NCBI GenBank assembly: GCA_900557035.1
Contig: USRA01000025.1
Span: 1-26,708 of the forward strand
Origin: an uncultured Prevotella sp.
GTDB lineage: Bacteria; Bacteroidota; Bacteroidia; Bacteroidales; Bacteroidaceae
DNA length: 26,708 nucleotides
Direction: 5' to 3'
Part shown: positions 14,837 through 23,112 of the stretch, in pieces
Layout: each line of letters opens with the position of its first letter
Numbering within the stretch: the first letter of the stretch is position 1
Translations under genes and position numbers: made by a program
Notes under the pieces: model-generated
What the model was told of the DNA's origin: nothing
What the model saw: only the letters and a program-made list of their open reading frames with translations
Databases searched by the model: none

Positions 14837-16081
14837 ATGATGAAAATAGGAAGAATATTTTTTTTGGTATCTGCCTTGTTCCTGGTGAACGGCATGATGG
14901 CACAGAACAAGCTCGATGCAAAGCAGGGGCTTGATGTGGATAAGCAACTGCAATACTGCCATAAGCAGGTGTGCAGAGCTTTGGAAGAACTGAAGCAGAA
15001 GGATGGCTCCTACGACTATACGATGGAGCCTCGCAATATCCTCAAGGGGGATAAGCAGAAGGGGTGGAACTGCCGCAAGGCTACCCCAGAGGAGTGGTGT
15101 GATGGTTTCTGGCCGGGAATCCTCTGGATGGACTATCAGAATACCAAGGATGAGGCTGTGCGCAAGGCCGCCGAAGGATATACGGAGTCTCTGAAAGGCA
15201 TCGCCTATCGCCCATGTTATGACCACGATATCGGTTTCCTGATGTTCTGTTCCTACGGGAAGGGCTATGAGGTGAATCATTCGCAGGAATACAAGAATGT
15301 GATTCTGGCTTCAGCCGACTCCCTTGCCACGCTTTTCAATCCTATTGTAGGAACGATATTGAGTTGGCCTAGAGAAGTGAAACCTCGCAACTGGCCTCAC
15401 AACACCATCATGGACAATATGATGAATCTCGACATGATGTTCTGGGCAGCCAGGAACGGAGGAAACAAGCTGCTTCATGATCTGGCAGTAACTCACGCCA
15501 AGACCACGATGCAGAATCATTTCCGTCCGGATGGCAGCTGCTATCATGTGGCTGTGTATGATACCATCAATGGCAATCTCATCAAGGGTGTGACCCATCA
15601 GGGGTATTCTGATGATTCCATGTGGTCGAGAGGGCAGAGTTGGGCCATCTACGGCTATACGATGGTGTATCGCTATACCCGTAACAAGATGTTCCTGGAT
15701 TTTGCCCAGAAGGTGACTGATATTTATATCAAGCGATTGAAGGAAACCAGCGATGACTTCATTCCTCTTTGGGATATGGATGATTCACGTGGAACAATGG
15801 GAGCACCGAAGGATGTAAGTGCTGCCTGCGTGGTTGCCGATGCCTTACTGGAACTTCAGAAATATGTGGGAGGTGAAAAAGGTGAGGAGTATAAGCAGTT
15901 TGCCTTGCAGACGCTAGCCCAGCTTAGCACCAGTAAATACCAGAGCGGCAAGAAGAATGTGGCATTCCTTATGCATAGCACGGGGCATCATCCGGCAGGA
16001 AGCGAGATAGATGCCAGCATTATCTATGCCGACTACTATTATTTAGAAGCATTGAATAGAGTGAAAAATATAAGTTTTTAG
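14837..16081 (+). CDS. GH88-family unsaturated glucuronyl hydrolase
   Basis: The protein has 414 residues with a signal peptide (IFFLVSALFLVNGMMA, cleaved before QNK). It has the alpha/alpha-barrel motifs of GH88: EEWCDGFWPGILW (86-97), HDIGFLMFCSYGKGYEV (130-146), IMDNMMNLDMMFWAA (191-205) and HQGYSDDSMWSRGQSWAIYGY (254-274). Asp131 and Asp193 are the likely conserved catalytic positions, by analogy with Bacillus UGL from memory. The enzyme hydrates the 4,5-unsaturated uronic acid left by polysaccharide lyases and so releases it. That fits with the heparinase-like gene at 4219-6561, although the ATPase gene separates this one from that operon. GH105 is a related alternative, but the motifs fit GH88 better. 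No clear TAnnTTTG promoter is seen. Confidence 0.88.
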   Translation: MMKIGRIFFLVSALFLVNGMMAQNKLDAKQGLDVDKQLQYCHKQVCRALEELKQKDGSYDYTMEPRNILKGDKQKGWNCRKATPEEWCDGFWPGILWMDYQNTKDEAVRKAAEGYTESLKGIAYRPCYDHDIGFLMFCSYGKGYEVNHSQEYKNVILASADSLATLFNPIVGTILSWPREVKPRNWPHNTIMDNMMNLDMMFWAARNGGNKLLHDLAVTHAKTTMQNHFRPDGSCYHVAVYDTINGNLIKGVTHQGYSDDSMWSRGQSWAIYGYTMVYRYTRNKMFLDFAQKVTDIYIKRLKETSDDFIPLWDMDDSRGTMGAPKDVSAACVVADALLELQKYVGGEKGEEYKQFALQTLAQLSTSKYQSGKKNVAFLMHSTGHHPAGSEIDASIIYADYYYLEALNRVKNISF

Positions 16082-16102
16082 GTTTGATTATGGTTTATGT
16101 GT

Positions 16103-16132
16103 TAAGAGGCAACCCGTGCGAGTTGCCTCTTA
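16103..16132 (+). terminator. Hairpin after the GH88 gene, probable terminator
   Basis: A perfect 11-bp stem (TAAGAGGCAAC / GTTGCCTCTTA) with an 8-base loop lies 21 bases after the stop codon. There is no T-run, which is common in Bacteroidota terminators. Confidence 0.6.
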
Positions 16133-16144
16133 TGATATACAGCA

Positions 16145-16172
16145 AGGGCTGCCAGTACATCCTGGCAGCCCT
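16145..16172. terminator. Second hairpin between convergent genes
   Basis: A perfect 11-bp GC-rich stem (AGGGCTGCCAG / CTGGCAGCCCT) with a 6-base loop lies between GH88 and the convergent anti-sigma-like gene. It may stop transcripts from either side. Confidence 0.6.
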
Positions 16173-16207
16173 ATTACGTTAGTATGTTATGAAAAATTTG
16201 AGAGAAT

Positions 16208-16225
16208 TGAAACTTCACAGTTTCA
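16208..16225 (-). terminator. Weak hairpin after the anti-sigma-like gene
   Basis: A 7-bp stem (TGAAACT / AGTTTCA) with a 4-base loop is followed on the minus strand by an AT-rich stretch that includes five Ts. It is about 50 bases beyond the stop codon at 16276 and is a modest terminator candidate. Confidence 0.35.
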
Positions 16226-16275
16226 GAATTGTTTTACTAAACATGATTTTTTATATAGAGAAAGCATAGAAATAA

Positions 16276-16776
16276 CTACTTCAATATCGTAGGAGAAGGG
16301 GTGGTGGTGCTTATCTGGTCGATGCCCGTGCGCTGCATGGAGTCAACCGAAGCTGAATCGCCCATGACTACGGAAACGCCCTTGCCACTCTTGGTGTATC
16401 CTACGTTTTCAATCTGATTATCGACATTGTTCTGGAATGGAACCTGAGCAGCGTTGCCCAAGGTCAGGACGATGGCTACTACGGCAGCAGCCTTGAAGAG
16501 AGGCTTCAGACGCTCTGTCAATGAAACTACCTTCGCCTTGTTTGGCTCCTTGGTGTATTCATCTTCAATCATCGCCATCATCTTCTGGTCGAAGTCATCA
16601 CCCAGTGTCTCTTGCTTAGCCTCGCCCATCTCGTAAGAGAAGAGCGCCTGATATGGCTTCAGCTCGGCAGGCAACTCGTCCTGGCTGAAGAATGCACGGA
16701 GAATCTCCTCTTCTTCGAGAGAAGTCTCGGCCTTCCAATAGCGGTCCAAAAGTTGGTTGATGTACTTATAATCCAT
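16276..16776 (-). CDS. Single-TM anti-sigma-like protein
   Basis: A 166-residue protein with a soluble acidic N-terminal part (residues 1-80, helical, YINQLLDRYWKAETSLEEEE), one membrane helix (about 93-111, FKAAAVVAIVLTLGNAAQV) and a short C-terminal tail outside. The gene begins inside the end of the upstream ECF sigma gene (11-base overlap, 16766-16776), which implies coupled translation. The layout, cytoplasmic N-terminus, single helix, outer tail and sigma neighbour, is that of a membrane anti-sigma factor holding its sigma inactive until a signal arrives. I see no zinc-binding HxxxCxxC motif and no FecR domain. The function is inferred from context. Confidence 0.62.
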   Translation of the reverse strand: MDYKYINQLLDRYWKAETSLEEEEILRAFFSQDELPAELKPYQALFSYEMGEAKQETLGDDFDQKMMAMIEDEYTKEPNKAKVVSLTERLKPLFKAAAVVAIVLTLGNAAQVPFQNNVDNQIENVGYTKSGKGVSVVMGDSASVDSMQRTGIDQISTTTPSPTILK

Positions 16777-17281
16777 AACTGTCGAATTGTTGAAATCTTT
16801 GTTTAACTGTTTGTCGAGCCCTGAAGATATTCACCTTGACCTGGTCTTCGGTGATGCTGAGGATGTCTGCTATTTCCTTATAGGATTTTCCTTCGATGTC
16901 TCGAAGTTGCAGACAGCTGCGCTGCTTCTCGGGCAATTCATTAATGATGTTCCTTACGATGTTCAGCTTGTCTTTCTGAATCATTCGTTCGGAAGGAGTG
17001 GATGATGTCTCGTCGAGCCTTTCCGCAGTCTGCTCTTCCAGCGAATCATTCTGATTATCCATCTTCTTGATGCGGTCGAGCGAGAGGTTGCGGGCGATGG
17101 TGAGGCTATAGGCCTCGATGGAGTCAAGCTCCTGCCATCTGTCGCGGGCATTCCAGACTTTAATCATGGTATCCTGCACAACGTCCTCCGCTTCCTCCCG
17201 GTTGAGAGTAATGCGAAGTGCCAGCCTGAAGAGTTTATTCTTCAGCGGCAAAACATCGTTTTGGAAACTGATTTTTTTCAT
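16766..17281 (-). CDS. RpoE-like ECF sigma factor
   Basis: The protein has 171 residues. Region 2 covers about residues 10-75 (LFRLALRITLNREEAEDVVQ, DTMIKVW, SIEAYSLTIARNLSLDRIK). Region 4 is at about 110-165 (INELPEKQRSCLQLRDIEGK, then SYKEIADILSITEDQVKVNI). It is a cytoplasmic RNA polymerase subunit for a limited regulon. It overlaps the following membrane protein by 11 bases, which fits a sigma/anti-sigma pair. A GTAAC-N16-CGTC element just upstream resembles an ECF-type promoter and suggests positive autoregulation. argB lies upstream on the same strand, 65 bases away, so read-through from argB is also possible. Confidence 0.9.
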   Translation of the reverse strand: MKKISFQNDVLPLKNKLFRLALRITLNREEAEDVVQDTMIKVWNARDRWQELDSIEAYSLTIARNLSLDRIKKMDNQNDSLEEQTAERLDETSSTPSERMIQKDKLNIVRNIINELPEKQRSCLQLRDIEGKSYKEIADILSITEDQVKVNIFRARQTVKQRFQQFDSYGL

Positions 17282-17296
17282 CCCTCTATAATTAAT

Positions 17297-17321
17297 GACG
17301 ACTCACCTGTAAGAAAGTTAC
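17297..17321 (-). promoter_or_regulatory. ECF-type promoter of the rpoE-like gene
   Basis: On the minus strand GTAAC (17321-17317), a 16-base spacer and CGTC (17300-17297) end 15 bases before the start codon. This spacing and these -35/-10 words resemble promoters of ECF sigma factors, and no TAnnTTTG is seen here. Autoregulation is inference. Confidence 0.5.
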
Positions 17322-17346
17322 AAGCAACTCTGAATTATTTCTATTT

Positions 17347-18120
17347 TTAACTCTTAATAACAGTTCCGTGCTTTCCGTCGATGGCGGTAGCAAGGGTGAT
17401 AATCACTTCTTTTACGCCTGCATCGATGGCTGCAAGGGCATTCTCCAGCTTTGGAATCATGCCGCCTGCCACGGTACCGTCTGCTTTGTATCTCTCAAAA
17501 TCGGCATGGGTAATCACTGGAATCACGCTGTCGTCATCCTCAGGATTGCTGAGCACACCTTTCTTTTCAAAACTATATATTAATGTCACGTCGTAGTAAG
17601 GAGCCAAAGCCTTGGCTGTCTCGCTTGCGATGGTATCGGCATTGGTATTGAGGATATTGCCCTTTCCGTCGTGGGTCAGCGGAGCCATCACCGGGGTGAT
17701 GCCTTCGTTAATCAGGGTCTGGAGCATCTTGCCGTTGGCACGCTCTACATCGCCTACGAATCCGAAGTCGATGCCATCCTTCAATGGGCGCTTATGACTA
17801 TGGATTACGTCCATGTCGGCACCTGTCAGGCCGAGGGCGTTCACGCCGTTAGCCTGAAGCTTGGCAACCAGGTTCTTGTTTACCAAACCGCCATAAACCA
17901 TCGTTACCACTTCCAGCATATCTGCATCGGTGATGCGACGGCCGTTTACCATCTTGCTCTCGATGCCGAGGGCTGCAGCTACCTTGGTGGCACGGCGTCC
18001 ACCGCCATGTACCAATACTTTCTTGCCGGGAATGGCTGCAAAATCCTTCAAGAGCTGTGCCAGCTGCTCGCTGTCTTCAACGATGGCACCGCCTACCTTT
18101 ACTACTGTTACTTTTTTCAT
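17347..18120 (-). CDS. argB: Acetylglutamate kinase
   Basis: A 257-residue amino-acid-kinase family protein, the normal length for bacterial ArgB. The N-terminal VTVVKVGGAIVED (Lys8), the glycine-rich VHGGGRRAT (38-46), GLTGADMDVI, NTNADTIASETA and the final AGGMIPKLENALAAID are hallmark segments. It phosphorylates N-acetyl-L-glutamate with ATP, the second step of arginine synthesis, in the cytoplasm. It starts 19 bases after speA and is probably co-transcribed with it, so an arginine-making and an arginine-consuming enzyme share an operon. Confidence 0.95.
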   Translation of the reverse strand: MKKVTVVKVGGAIVEDSEQLAQLLKDFAAIPGKKVLVHGGGRRATKVAAALGIESKMVNGRRITDADMLEVVTMVYGGLVNKNLVAKLQANGVNALGLTGADMDVIHSHKRPLKDGIDFGFVGDVERANGKMLQTLINEGITPVMAPLTHDGKGNILNTNADTIASETAKALAPYYDVTLIYSFEKKGVLSNPEDDDSVIPVITHADFERYKADGTVAGGMIPKLENALAAIDAGVKEVIITLATAIDGKHGTVIKS

Positions 18121-18139
18121 CTTATCTTATGTTGAATGT

Positions 18140-20032
18140 TTACTGAAGATATGTGTATCCGAAGAGACCATTGCGATAGGTGCCCAGGAACTCCTTACCC
18201 TCATCGAGTGAAATCTTGCCTTCCTTCACACTCTTGGTTACCCACTGCTCCAACTGGCGGACGAGCTTCTTAGGATTGTACTGTACGTAATCCAATACCT
18301 CCTCTACGGTCTCGCCATCGAATATCTGGTCGATGCAGTACTTGCCATCCTTTACAGAGATGTGGGCAGCATTGGTGTCGCCGAAGAGATTGTGCATGTC
18401 GCCCAGAATCTCCTGGTAGGCACCTACGAGGAACACGCCGAGATAGTATGGCTCGTTCTTCTTCAATGGATGAAGAGGGAGAACGTTGCCGATATGACCA
18501 TCGGTTACGAAGTTGGCAATCTTGCCGTCGCTGTCGCAGGTAATGTCCTGCAAGGTGGCGTTGCGGGTAGGACGCTCGTCCAGGCGCTGGATTGGCATGA
18601 TAGGGAAGAGCTGGTCGATGGCCCAACTGTCTGGCAGGCTCTGGAACAATGAGAAGTTGCAGAAATACTTGTCGGCAAGAATCTTGTCCAATCCCCTGAG
18701 CTCCTCAGGCACATGCTTCATGTGCTTGGCAAGGTTGTTGATCTCGTGGCACACGCTCCAGTACATCGCCTCAATCTCGGCACGGGTCTTCAAATCTACG
18801 ATGCCGTGAGAGAAGAGCTGCAATGCCTCGTCGCGAATCTGTTCGGCATCGTGCCAATCCTCCAGCATGTTGCGAGGATTCAGGTTGTCCCATATCTCGT
18901 AAAGGTCCTTAACCAGCTGGTGGTCGGTTTCCTTTGCTTCAAACTCCTCTGGCATTTCCGGCAGGGAAGCAGTCTCCAGCACATCAATCACCAATACGGA
19001 GTGGTGGGCAGAGAGCGAACGGCCACTCTCGGTGATGAGGTTAGGATGGTTGATATTGTTCTTGTTGGCTGCATCAACGAATGTATAGACACAGTCGTTC
19101 ACATACTCCTGGATAGAGTAGTTTACAGAGCTTTCGCTGCTGGCAGAACGGGTGCCGTCGTAATCTACGCCAAGACCACCGCCACAATCTACGAAATCTA
19201 CATTGTAGCCCATCTTGTGGAGGTTGATGTAGAACTGAGCCGCTTCACGGAGAGCCGTCTGGATGCGGCGGATCTTGGTAATCTGGCTTCCGATGTGGAA
19301 GTGGATGAGGCGCAGGCAGTCGTGGAATCCCATCTCCTCAATCTTGCTGAGGGCAGTAAGCAGTTCGGCACTTGTCAAACCGAACTTCGAAGCATCGCCA
19401 CCGCTCTCAGCCCATTTGCCTGAGCCTGAAGAAGCGAGCTTGATGCGGATTCCGATGTTTGGCTTCACGTTGAGCTTACTTGCCACCTTGGCGATGATAT
19501 CCAGCTCGTTGAGCTTTTCTACCACGATGAAGATGCGCTTACCCATCTTCTGGGCGAGCAAGGCAAGTTCGATGTAGCTCTCGTCCTTGTAACCGTTGCA
19601 GATGATGAGTGAGTCGCTCTGTGCCTGTACGGCGATAACGGCATGAAGTTCTGGTTTGGAACCGGCTTCCAGTCCCAGGTTGAACTTCTTTCCATGAGAG
19701 ATGATCTCCTCTACAACCGGCTGCATCTGGTTCACCTTGATAGGATAGATGACAAAGTTTTCCCCCTTGTAACCATATTCCTCCTTGGCCTTCTGAAAAC
19801 AGCTGGCTGTCTTCTCGATGCGGTTGTCGAGGATGTCTGGGAAACGGAGCAGTACGGGAGCGTTGATGTCGCGTAATGCCAACTCGTCCATGATGTCGCG
19901 CAGGTCTATCTGCGTGTTGTCCTTGCATGGAGTTACATAGACATCACCCTTGTCGTTGATGCCAAAGTAAGAAGTGCCCCAACTACCAATGTTGTAGAGC
20001 TCCTTCGAGTCTTCAATAGTCCATTTCTTCAT
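18140..20032 (-). CDS. speA: Biosynthetic arginine decarboxylase
   Basis: The protein has 630 residues, full length for SpeA. A PLP-binding alanine-racemase-like barrel holds Lys99 in VIYPIKVNQ, the substrate and cofactor loop HFHIGSQI and the glycine-rich FVDCGGGLGVDYDGT. The C-terminal part has the FCNFSLFQSLPDSWAIDQLF segment and GAYQEILGDMHNLFGD. It converts arginine to agmatine, the entry to putrescine and spermidine synthesis. The gene follows a hairpin that ends the topA-aroK unit, so it should have its own promoter, but I see no clear -7 element in the 64 bases between hairpin and start. Confidence 0.96.
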   Translation of the reverse strand: MKKWTIEDSKELYNIGSWGTSYFGINDKGDVYVTPCKDNTQIDLRDIMDELALRDINAPVLLRFPDILDNRIEKTASCFQKAKEEYGYKGENFVIYPIKVNQMQPVVEEIISHGKKFNLGLEAGSKPELHAVIAVQAQSDSLIICNGYKDESYIELALLAQKMGKRIFIVVEKLNELDIIAKVASKLNVKPNIGIRIKLASSGSGKWAESGGDASKFGLTSAELLTALSKIEEMGFHDCLRLIHFHIGSQITKIRRIQTALREAAQFYINLHKMGYNVDFVDCGGGLGVDYDGTRSASSESSVNYSIQEYVNDCVYTFVDAANKNNINHPNLITESGRSLSAHHSVLVIDVLETASLPEMPEEFEAKETDHQLVKDLYEIWDNLNPRNMLEDWHDAEQIRDEALQLFSHGIVDLKTRAEIEAMYWSVCHEINNLAKHMKHVPEELRGLDKILADKYFCNFSLFQSLPDSWAIDQLFPIMPIQRLDERPTRNATLQDITCDSDGKIANFVTDGHIGNVLPLHPLKKNEPYYLGVFLVGAYQEILGDMHNLFGDTNAAHISVKDGKYCIDQIFDGETVEEVLDYVQYNPKKLVRQLEQWVTKSVKEGKISLDEGKEFLGTYRNGLFGYTYLQ

Positions 20033-20096
20033 TTTCTGTTCTTGGTCTTGCTAAAAAGTTTGTTTTATAATATTTTCTGTTTATGATAAATCGTAG

Positions 20097-20138
20097 AAAG
20101 GTAAGCCGTCTCTTGTCTTGAGTTGGCTTACCTTTTTT
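20097..20138 (-). terminator. Terminator after topA-aroK
   Basis: A perfect 11-bp stem (AAAGGTAAGCC at 20097-20107, GGCTTACCTTT at 20125-20135) with a 17-base loop begins six bases after the aroK stop codon. The + strand reads a T-run after the stem; the minus strand has a shorter TTT that is part of the stem. It may work in both directions. Confidence 0.7.
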
Positions 20139-20140
20139 CT

Positions 20141-20668
20141 TTATACGTTCAGCAGGCTACGAACCTCCTGTACTGTTTCGTTTACTTTATCCAAGTTGTC
20201 CATCACATTGATGTCTATGATATGTTTTGCCTTCTCGTAGAAAGGCTCGCGCTGCTTCAGCTGCTCGCGGATGAATACCTGTACTTCCTCCGGAGTCTTG
20301 TTGAGCAGCAGGGGGCGTACGCCCTTGCCCATCTTGAGGTGAGCATAGAGGGTTTCTGGCGTTGCCTTGAGGTAGATGGTGCAGCCCGACTGGTTCATAT
20401 ACTCCATATTGTCGAAGAAACAAGGTGTTCCTCCGCCACAGCTAACCACTACGTTTTCAAACTCCGCCACCTCGTGGAGCATGTTATGCTCTATGTGGCG
20501 GAATCCCTCTTCTCCTACTTCGTCAAAGATCTGCTTCACGGTTTTGCGCATACGGCTCTCGATGTACCAATCGAGGTCGTAGAACATCACGCCAAGCTCT
20601 TTGGCGAGGGCTTTGCCGACAGTAGTCTTGCCGGCTCCCATATATCCAATGATGATGATAGACTTCAT
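20141..20668 (-). CDS. aroK: Shikimate kinase
   Basis: A 175-residue P-loop kinase of normal length. Walker A is GYMGAGKTTVG (8-18, Lys14); FYDLDWYIE carries the shikimate-binding Asp, and SCGGGTPCF is the glycine-rich shikimate loop. A LID-like basic region follows (KMGKGVRPLL). It phosphorylates shikimate at the 3-hydroxyl on the way to chorismate and aromatic amino acids. It begins one base after the topA stop codon, so it should be translated from the same message. Confidence 0.94.
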   Translation of the reverse strand: MKSIIIIGYMGAGKTTVGKALAKELGVMFYDLDWYIESRMRKTVKQIFDEVGEEGFRHIEHNMLHEVAEFENVVVSCGGGTPCFFDNMEYMNQSGCTIYLKATPETLYAHLKMGKGVRPLLLNKTPEEVQVFIREQLKQREPFYEKAKHIIDINVMDNLDKVNETVQEVRSLLNV

Positions 20669-20669
20669 T

Positions 20670-23006
20670 TTATTCTTTTTTACTTCTTCTGCCTCTTGCC
20701 TTTGGTTCTGGTGCTTCCTTGATGATGGTCATGCACTCCTCGTAGCTGAGTGACTCTACGTTCTCCTGCTTTGCCTTAGGAATGCGATAGTTCTTGCCAT
20801 CGAATGCGATGTAAGGACCATAGCGCCCGTTCAGGAGCTCCAGCTTGTTGTCTTCCTCAAAGGTCTTGATATGGCGTTTCTGCTCGTTAGAGCGTTTTTC
20901 GTTGATAAGTTCCACTGCCTGTTCCAGGGTGATGGCCATTGGGTCGATTTCCTTTGGAATGGATACATACTTGCGGTCGTGGAGTACGTATGGACCGAAA
21001 CGGCCGCTTCCGATGGTTACGGTAGAGCCTTCGAACTCACCTACCTGGCGAGGCAGCTTGAAGAGTTCCAATGCTTCCTCCAGAGTAATGGTCTCGATGC
21101 TCTTGTCGGCAGGCAACTGGGCAAACTGCGGCTTGTTCTCGTCTTCTGCGGTACCAATCTGAACCACAGGACCGAATCTTCCGATTTTTACGAATACAGG
21201 GCGGCCGCTCTTTGGGTCTTTGCCCAGTTCACGCTCACCGGCCTTGTGCTCGCTGCGTGCTTCCATCACACCCTTTACTTCCGGTTCGAAACGCTTGTCG
21301 AAATCCTTCATCCATTTGGTCCACTCGGTCTTTCCCTCGGCGATATCATCAAACTTCTGCTCTACGTTGGCCGTAAAGTTATAGTCCATGATGTTAGGGA
21401 AGTTGGCCATCAGGAAGTCGTTTACCACAATACCGATATCGGTAGGGAGAAGCTTTCCCTTTTCAGAGCCAGCCTGTTCCTTCTTGGTCTTCTGGGTAAT
21501 CATGATACCCTTCAGCGTATCTACGGTGTAGGTGCGTTCCTCGCCCTGCTTGTCACCCTTTACCACGTATTCACGCTGCTGGATGGTGCTGATGGTAGGA
21601 GCATAGGTAGATGGACGGCCGATGCCGAGGTCTTCCAGCTTCTTCACCAGACTTGCTTCGGTGTATCTTGCTGGCGCCAGAGAGAATTTCTCTGTGGCGA
21701 TGATCTCACGGCGCTGCAACTCATCGCCTTCCTTCATAGCAGGCAGGAGATGGGTTGAATCTTCTACGTTCTCATCCTCATCGGTAGATTCGCGATATAC
21801 CTTGAGGAAACCATCGAATACAACAACCTCACCATTGGCAACAAACTTCTCGCTGGTGTTGTCGATGCTGATATTGATGGTAGTCTTCTCCAACTGTGCA
21901 TCCTCCATCTGCGAAGCGATGGTACGTTTCCAGATCAGGTCGTAAAGACGCTTCTCCTGACTGGTGCCATCGATGCTTGTCTCGCTCATGTAGGTAGGGC
22001 GGATGGCCTCGTGAGCCTCCTGTGCACCCTTGGAGTTGGTATGATAGGCACGTGGCTTGCTGTATTCCTTGCCGTACTCCTTGATAATTTCATCCTTGCT
22101 GGCATTGCTGCAGAGGGAAGAGAGATTCACACTGTCGGTACGCATGTAGGTGATGCGTCCACCCTCGTATAGACGCTGAGCCACCATCATGGTCTGGCTT
22201 ACGGTGAAGCCGAGCTTGCGGGCTGCTTCCTGCTGCAGGGTTGATGTGGTGAAAGGAGGCGCTGGTGTACGCTTCAGCGGCTTCTTGGTGACAGCCTCTA
22301 CGGTGAACTTGGCGTCCTTGCACTTCTCCAGGAAGGCTTCCACCTCTTCATGGGTCTTGAAACGGTGGTCGAGCTCTGCCTTTACCTCAGTGGCTGCGCC
22401 ATTCTCGCTGATCAGGGCGAATACGGCGTTGACACGATAGTATGGTTCGCTCTTGAACTTCTGAACTTCACGCTCACGCTCCACGATGAGGCGTACGGCA
22501 ACACTCTGTACACGACCGGCAGAGAGGGCTGGTTTCACCTTTCTCCACAATACAGGAGAGAGCTTGAAGCCCACGATGCGGTCGAGCACACGACGTGCCT
22601 GCTGGGCATTCACCAAGTTCATGTCCAGGTGGCGTGGGTGCTCAATAGCGTCTAAGATGGCTGGTTTGGTAATTTCATGGAAGACGATACGGCTTGTCTT
22701 CGCTTCATCCAGTCCGAGTACTTCGCAAAGGTGCCAGCTGATGGCTTCTCCCTCGCGGTCCTCATCGGATGCTAACCAAATCTTCTTAGCTTGCTTCGCT
22801 GTTGATTTCAATTCTGTGACGAGCTTTTTCTTTTCCTCTGGAATCTCATAACAAGGTTCCATGGTCTTCTCGTCTATACTGAGTTCCTTCTTCTTCAGGT
22901 CACGGATATGACCGTAAGAAGACATCACCTTGAAGTCTTTACCTAAAAACTCTTCGATTTTCTTAGCCTTTGCAGGGCTCTCGACGATTACTAAATTTTC
23001 TTGCAT
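20670..23006 (-). CDS. topA: DNA topoisomerase I (type IA)
   Basis: The protein has 778 residues. The TOPRIM domain opens with LVIVESPAKAKKIEEFLG (catalytic Glu9) and has the acidic SDEDREGEA (80-88). The active-site Tyr287 lies in RITYMRTDS, and the strand-gate region contains GIGRPSTYAPTISTI. The C-terminal part has three glycine-rich topoisomerase repeats (GRFGPVVQIG, GRFGPYVLHDRKYVSIPK, GRYGPYIAFDGKNYRIPK) in place of zinc fingers, as is usual in Bacteroidota. It relaxes negative supercoils during transcription and replication. It is the first gene of the topA-aroK unit, with a -7 element 28 bases upstream. Confidence 0.97.
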   Translation of the reverse strand: MQENLVIVESPAKAKKIEEFLGKDFKVMSSYGHIRDLKKKELSIDEKTMEPCYEIPEEKKKLVTELKSTAKQAKKIWLASDEDREGEAISWHLCEVLGLDEAKTSRIVFHEITKPAILDAIEHPRHLDMNLVNAQQARRVLDRIVGFKLSPVLWRKVKPALSAGRVQSVAVRLIVEREREVQKFKSEPYYRVNAVFALISENGAATEVKAELDHRFKTHEEVEAFLEKCKDAKFTVEAVTKKPLKRTPAPPFTTSTLQQEAARKLGFTVSQTMMVAQRLYEGGRITYMRTDSVNLSSLCSNASKDEIIKEYGKEYSKPRAYHTNSKGAQEAHEAIRPTYMSETSIDGTSQEKRLYDLIWKRTIASQMEDAQLEKTTINISIDNTSEKFVANGEVVVFDGFLKVYRESTDEDENVEDSTHLLPAMKEGDELQRREIIATEKFSLAPARYTEASLVKKLEDLGIGRPSTYAPTISTIQQREYVVKGDKQGEERTYTVDTLKGIMITQKTKKEQAGSEKGKLLPTDIGIVVNDFLMANFPNIMDYNFTANVEQKFDDIAEGKTEWTKWMKDFDKRFEPEVKGVMEARSEHKAGERELGKDPKSGRPVFVKIGRFGPVVQIGTAEDENKPQFAQLPADKSIETITLEEALELFKLPRQVGEFEGSTVTIGSGRFGPYVLHDRKYVSIPKEIDPMAITLEQAVELINEKRSNEQKRHIKTFEEDNKLELLNGRYGPYIAFDGKNYRIPKAKQENVESLSYEECMTIIKEAPEPKARGRRSKKE

Positions 23007-23034
23007 ACGCTTCTACACAATTTCTTTTGGTCTG

Positions 23035-23042
23035 CAAAAGTA
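23035..23042 (-). promoter_or_regulatory. -7 promoter element of topA
   Basis: TACTTTTG on the minus strand fits TAnnTTTG and is followed by CAG, as in other promoters of this window. It ends 28 bases before the ATG. No clear -33 box is seen. Confidence 0.55.
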
Positions 23043-23112
23043 AATAAACTTTTTGCTTATACCTTATTATATAGTGATTTTTTTGGTTTTTTAAATGTTT
23101 TGGGGCGTATTT

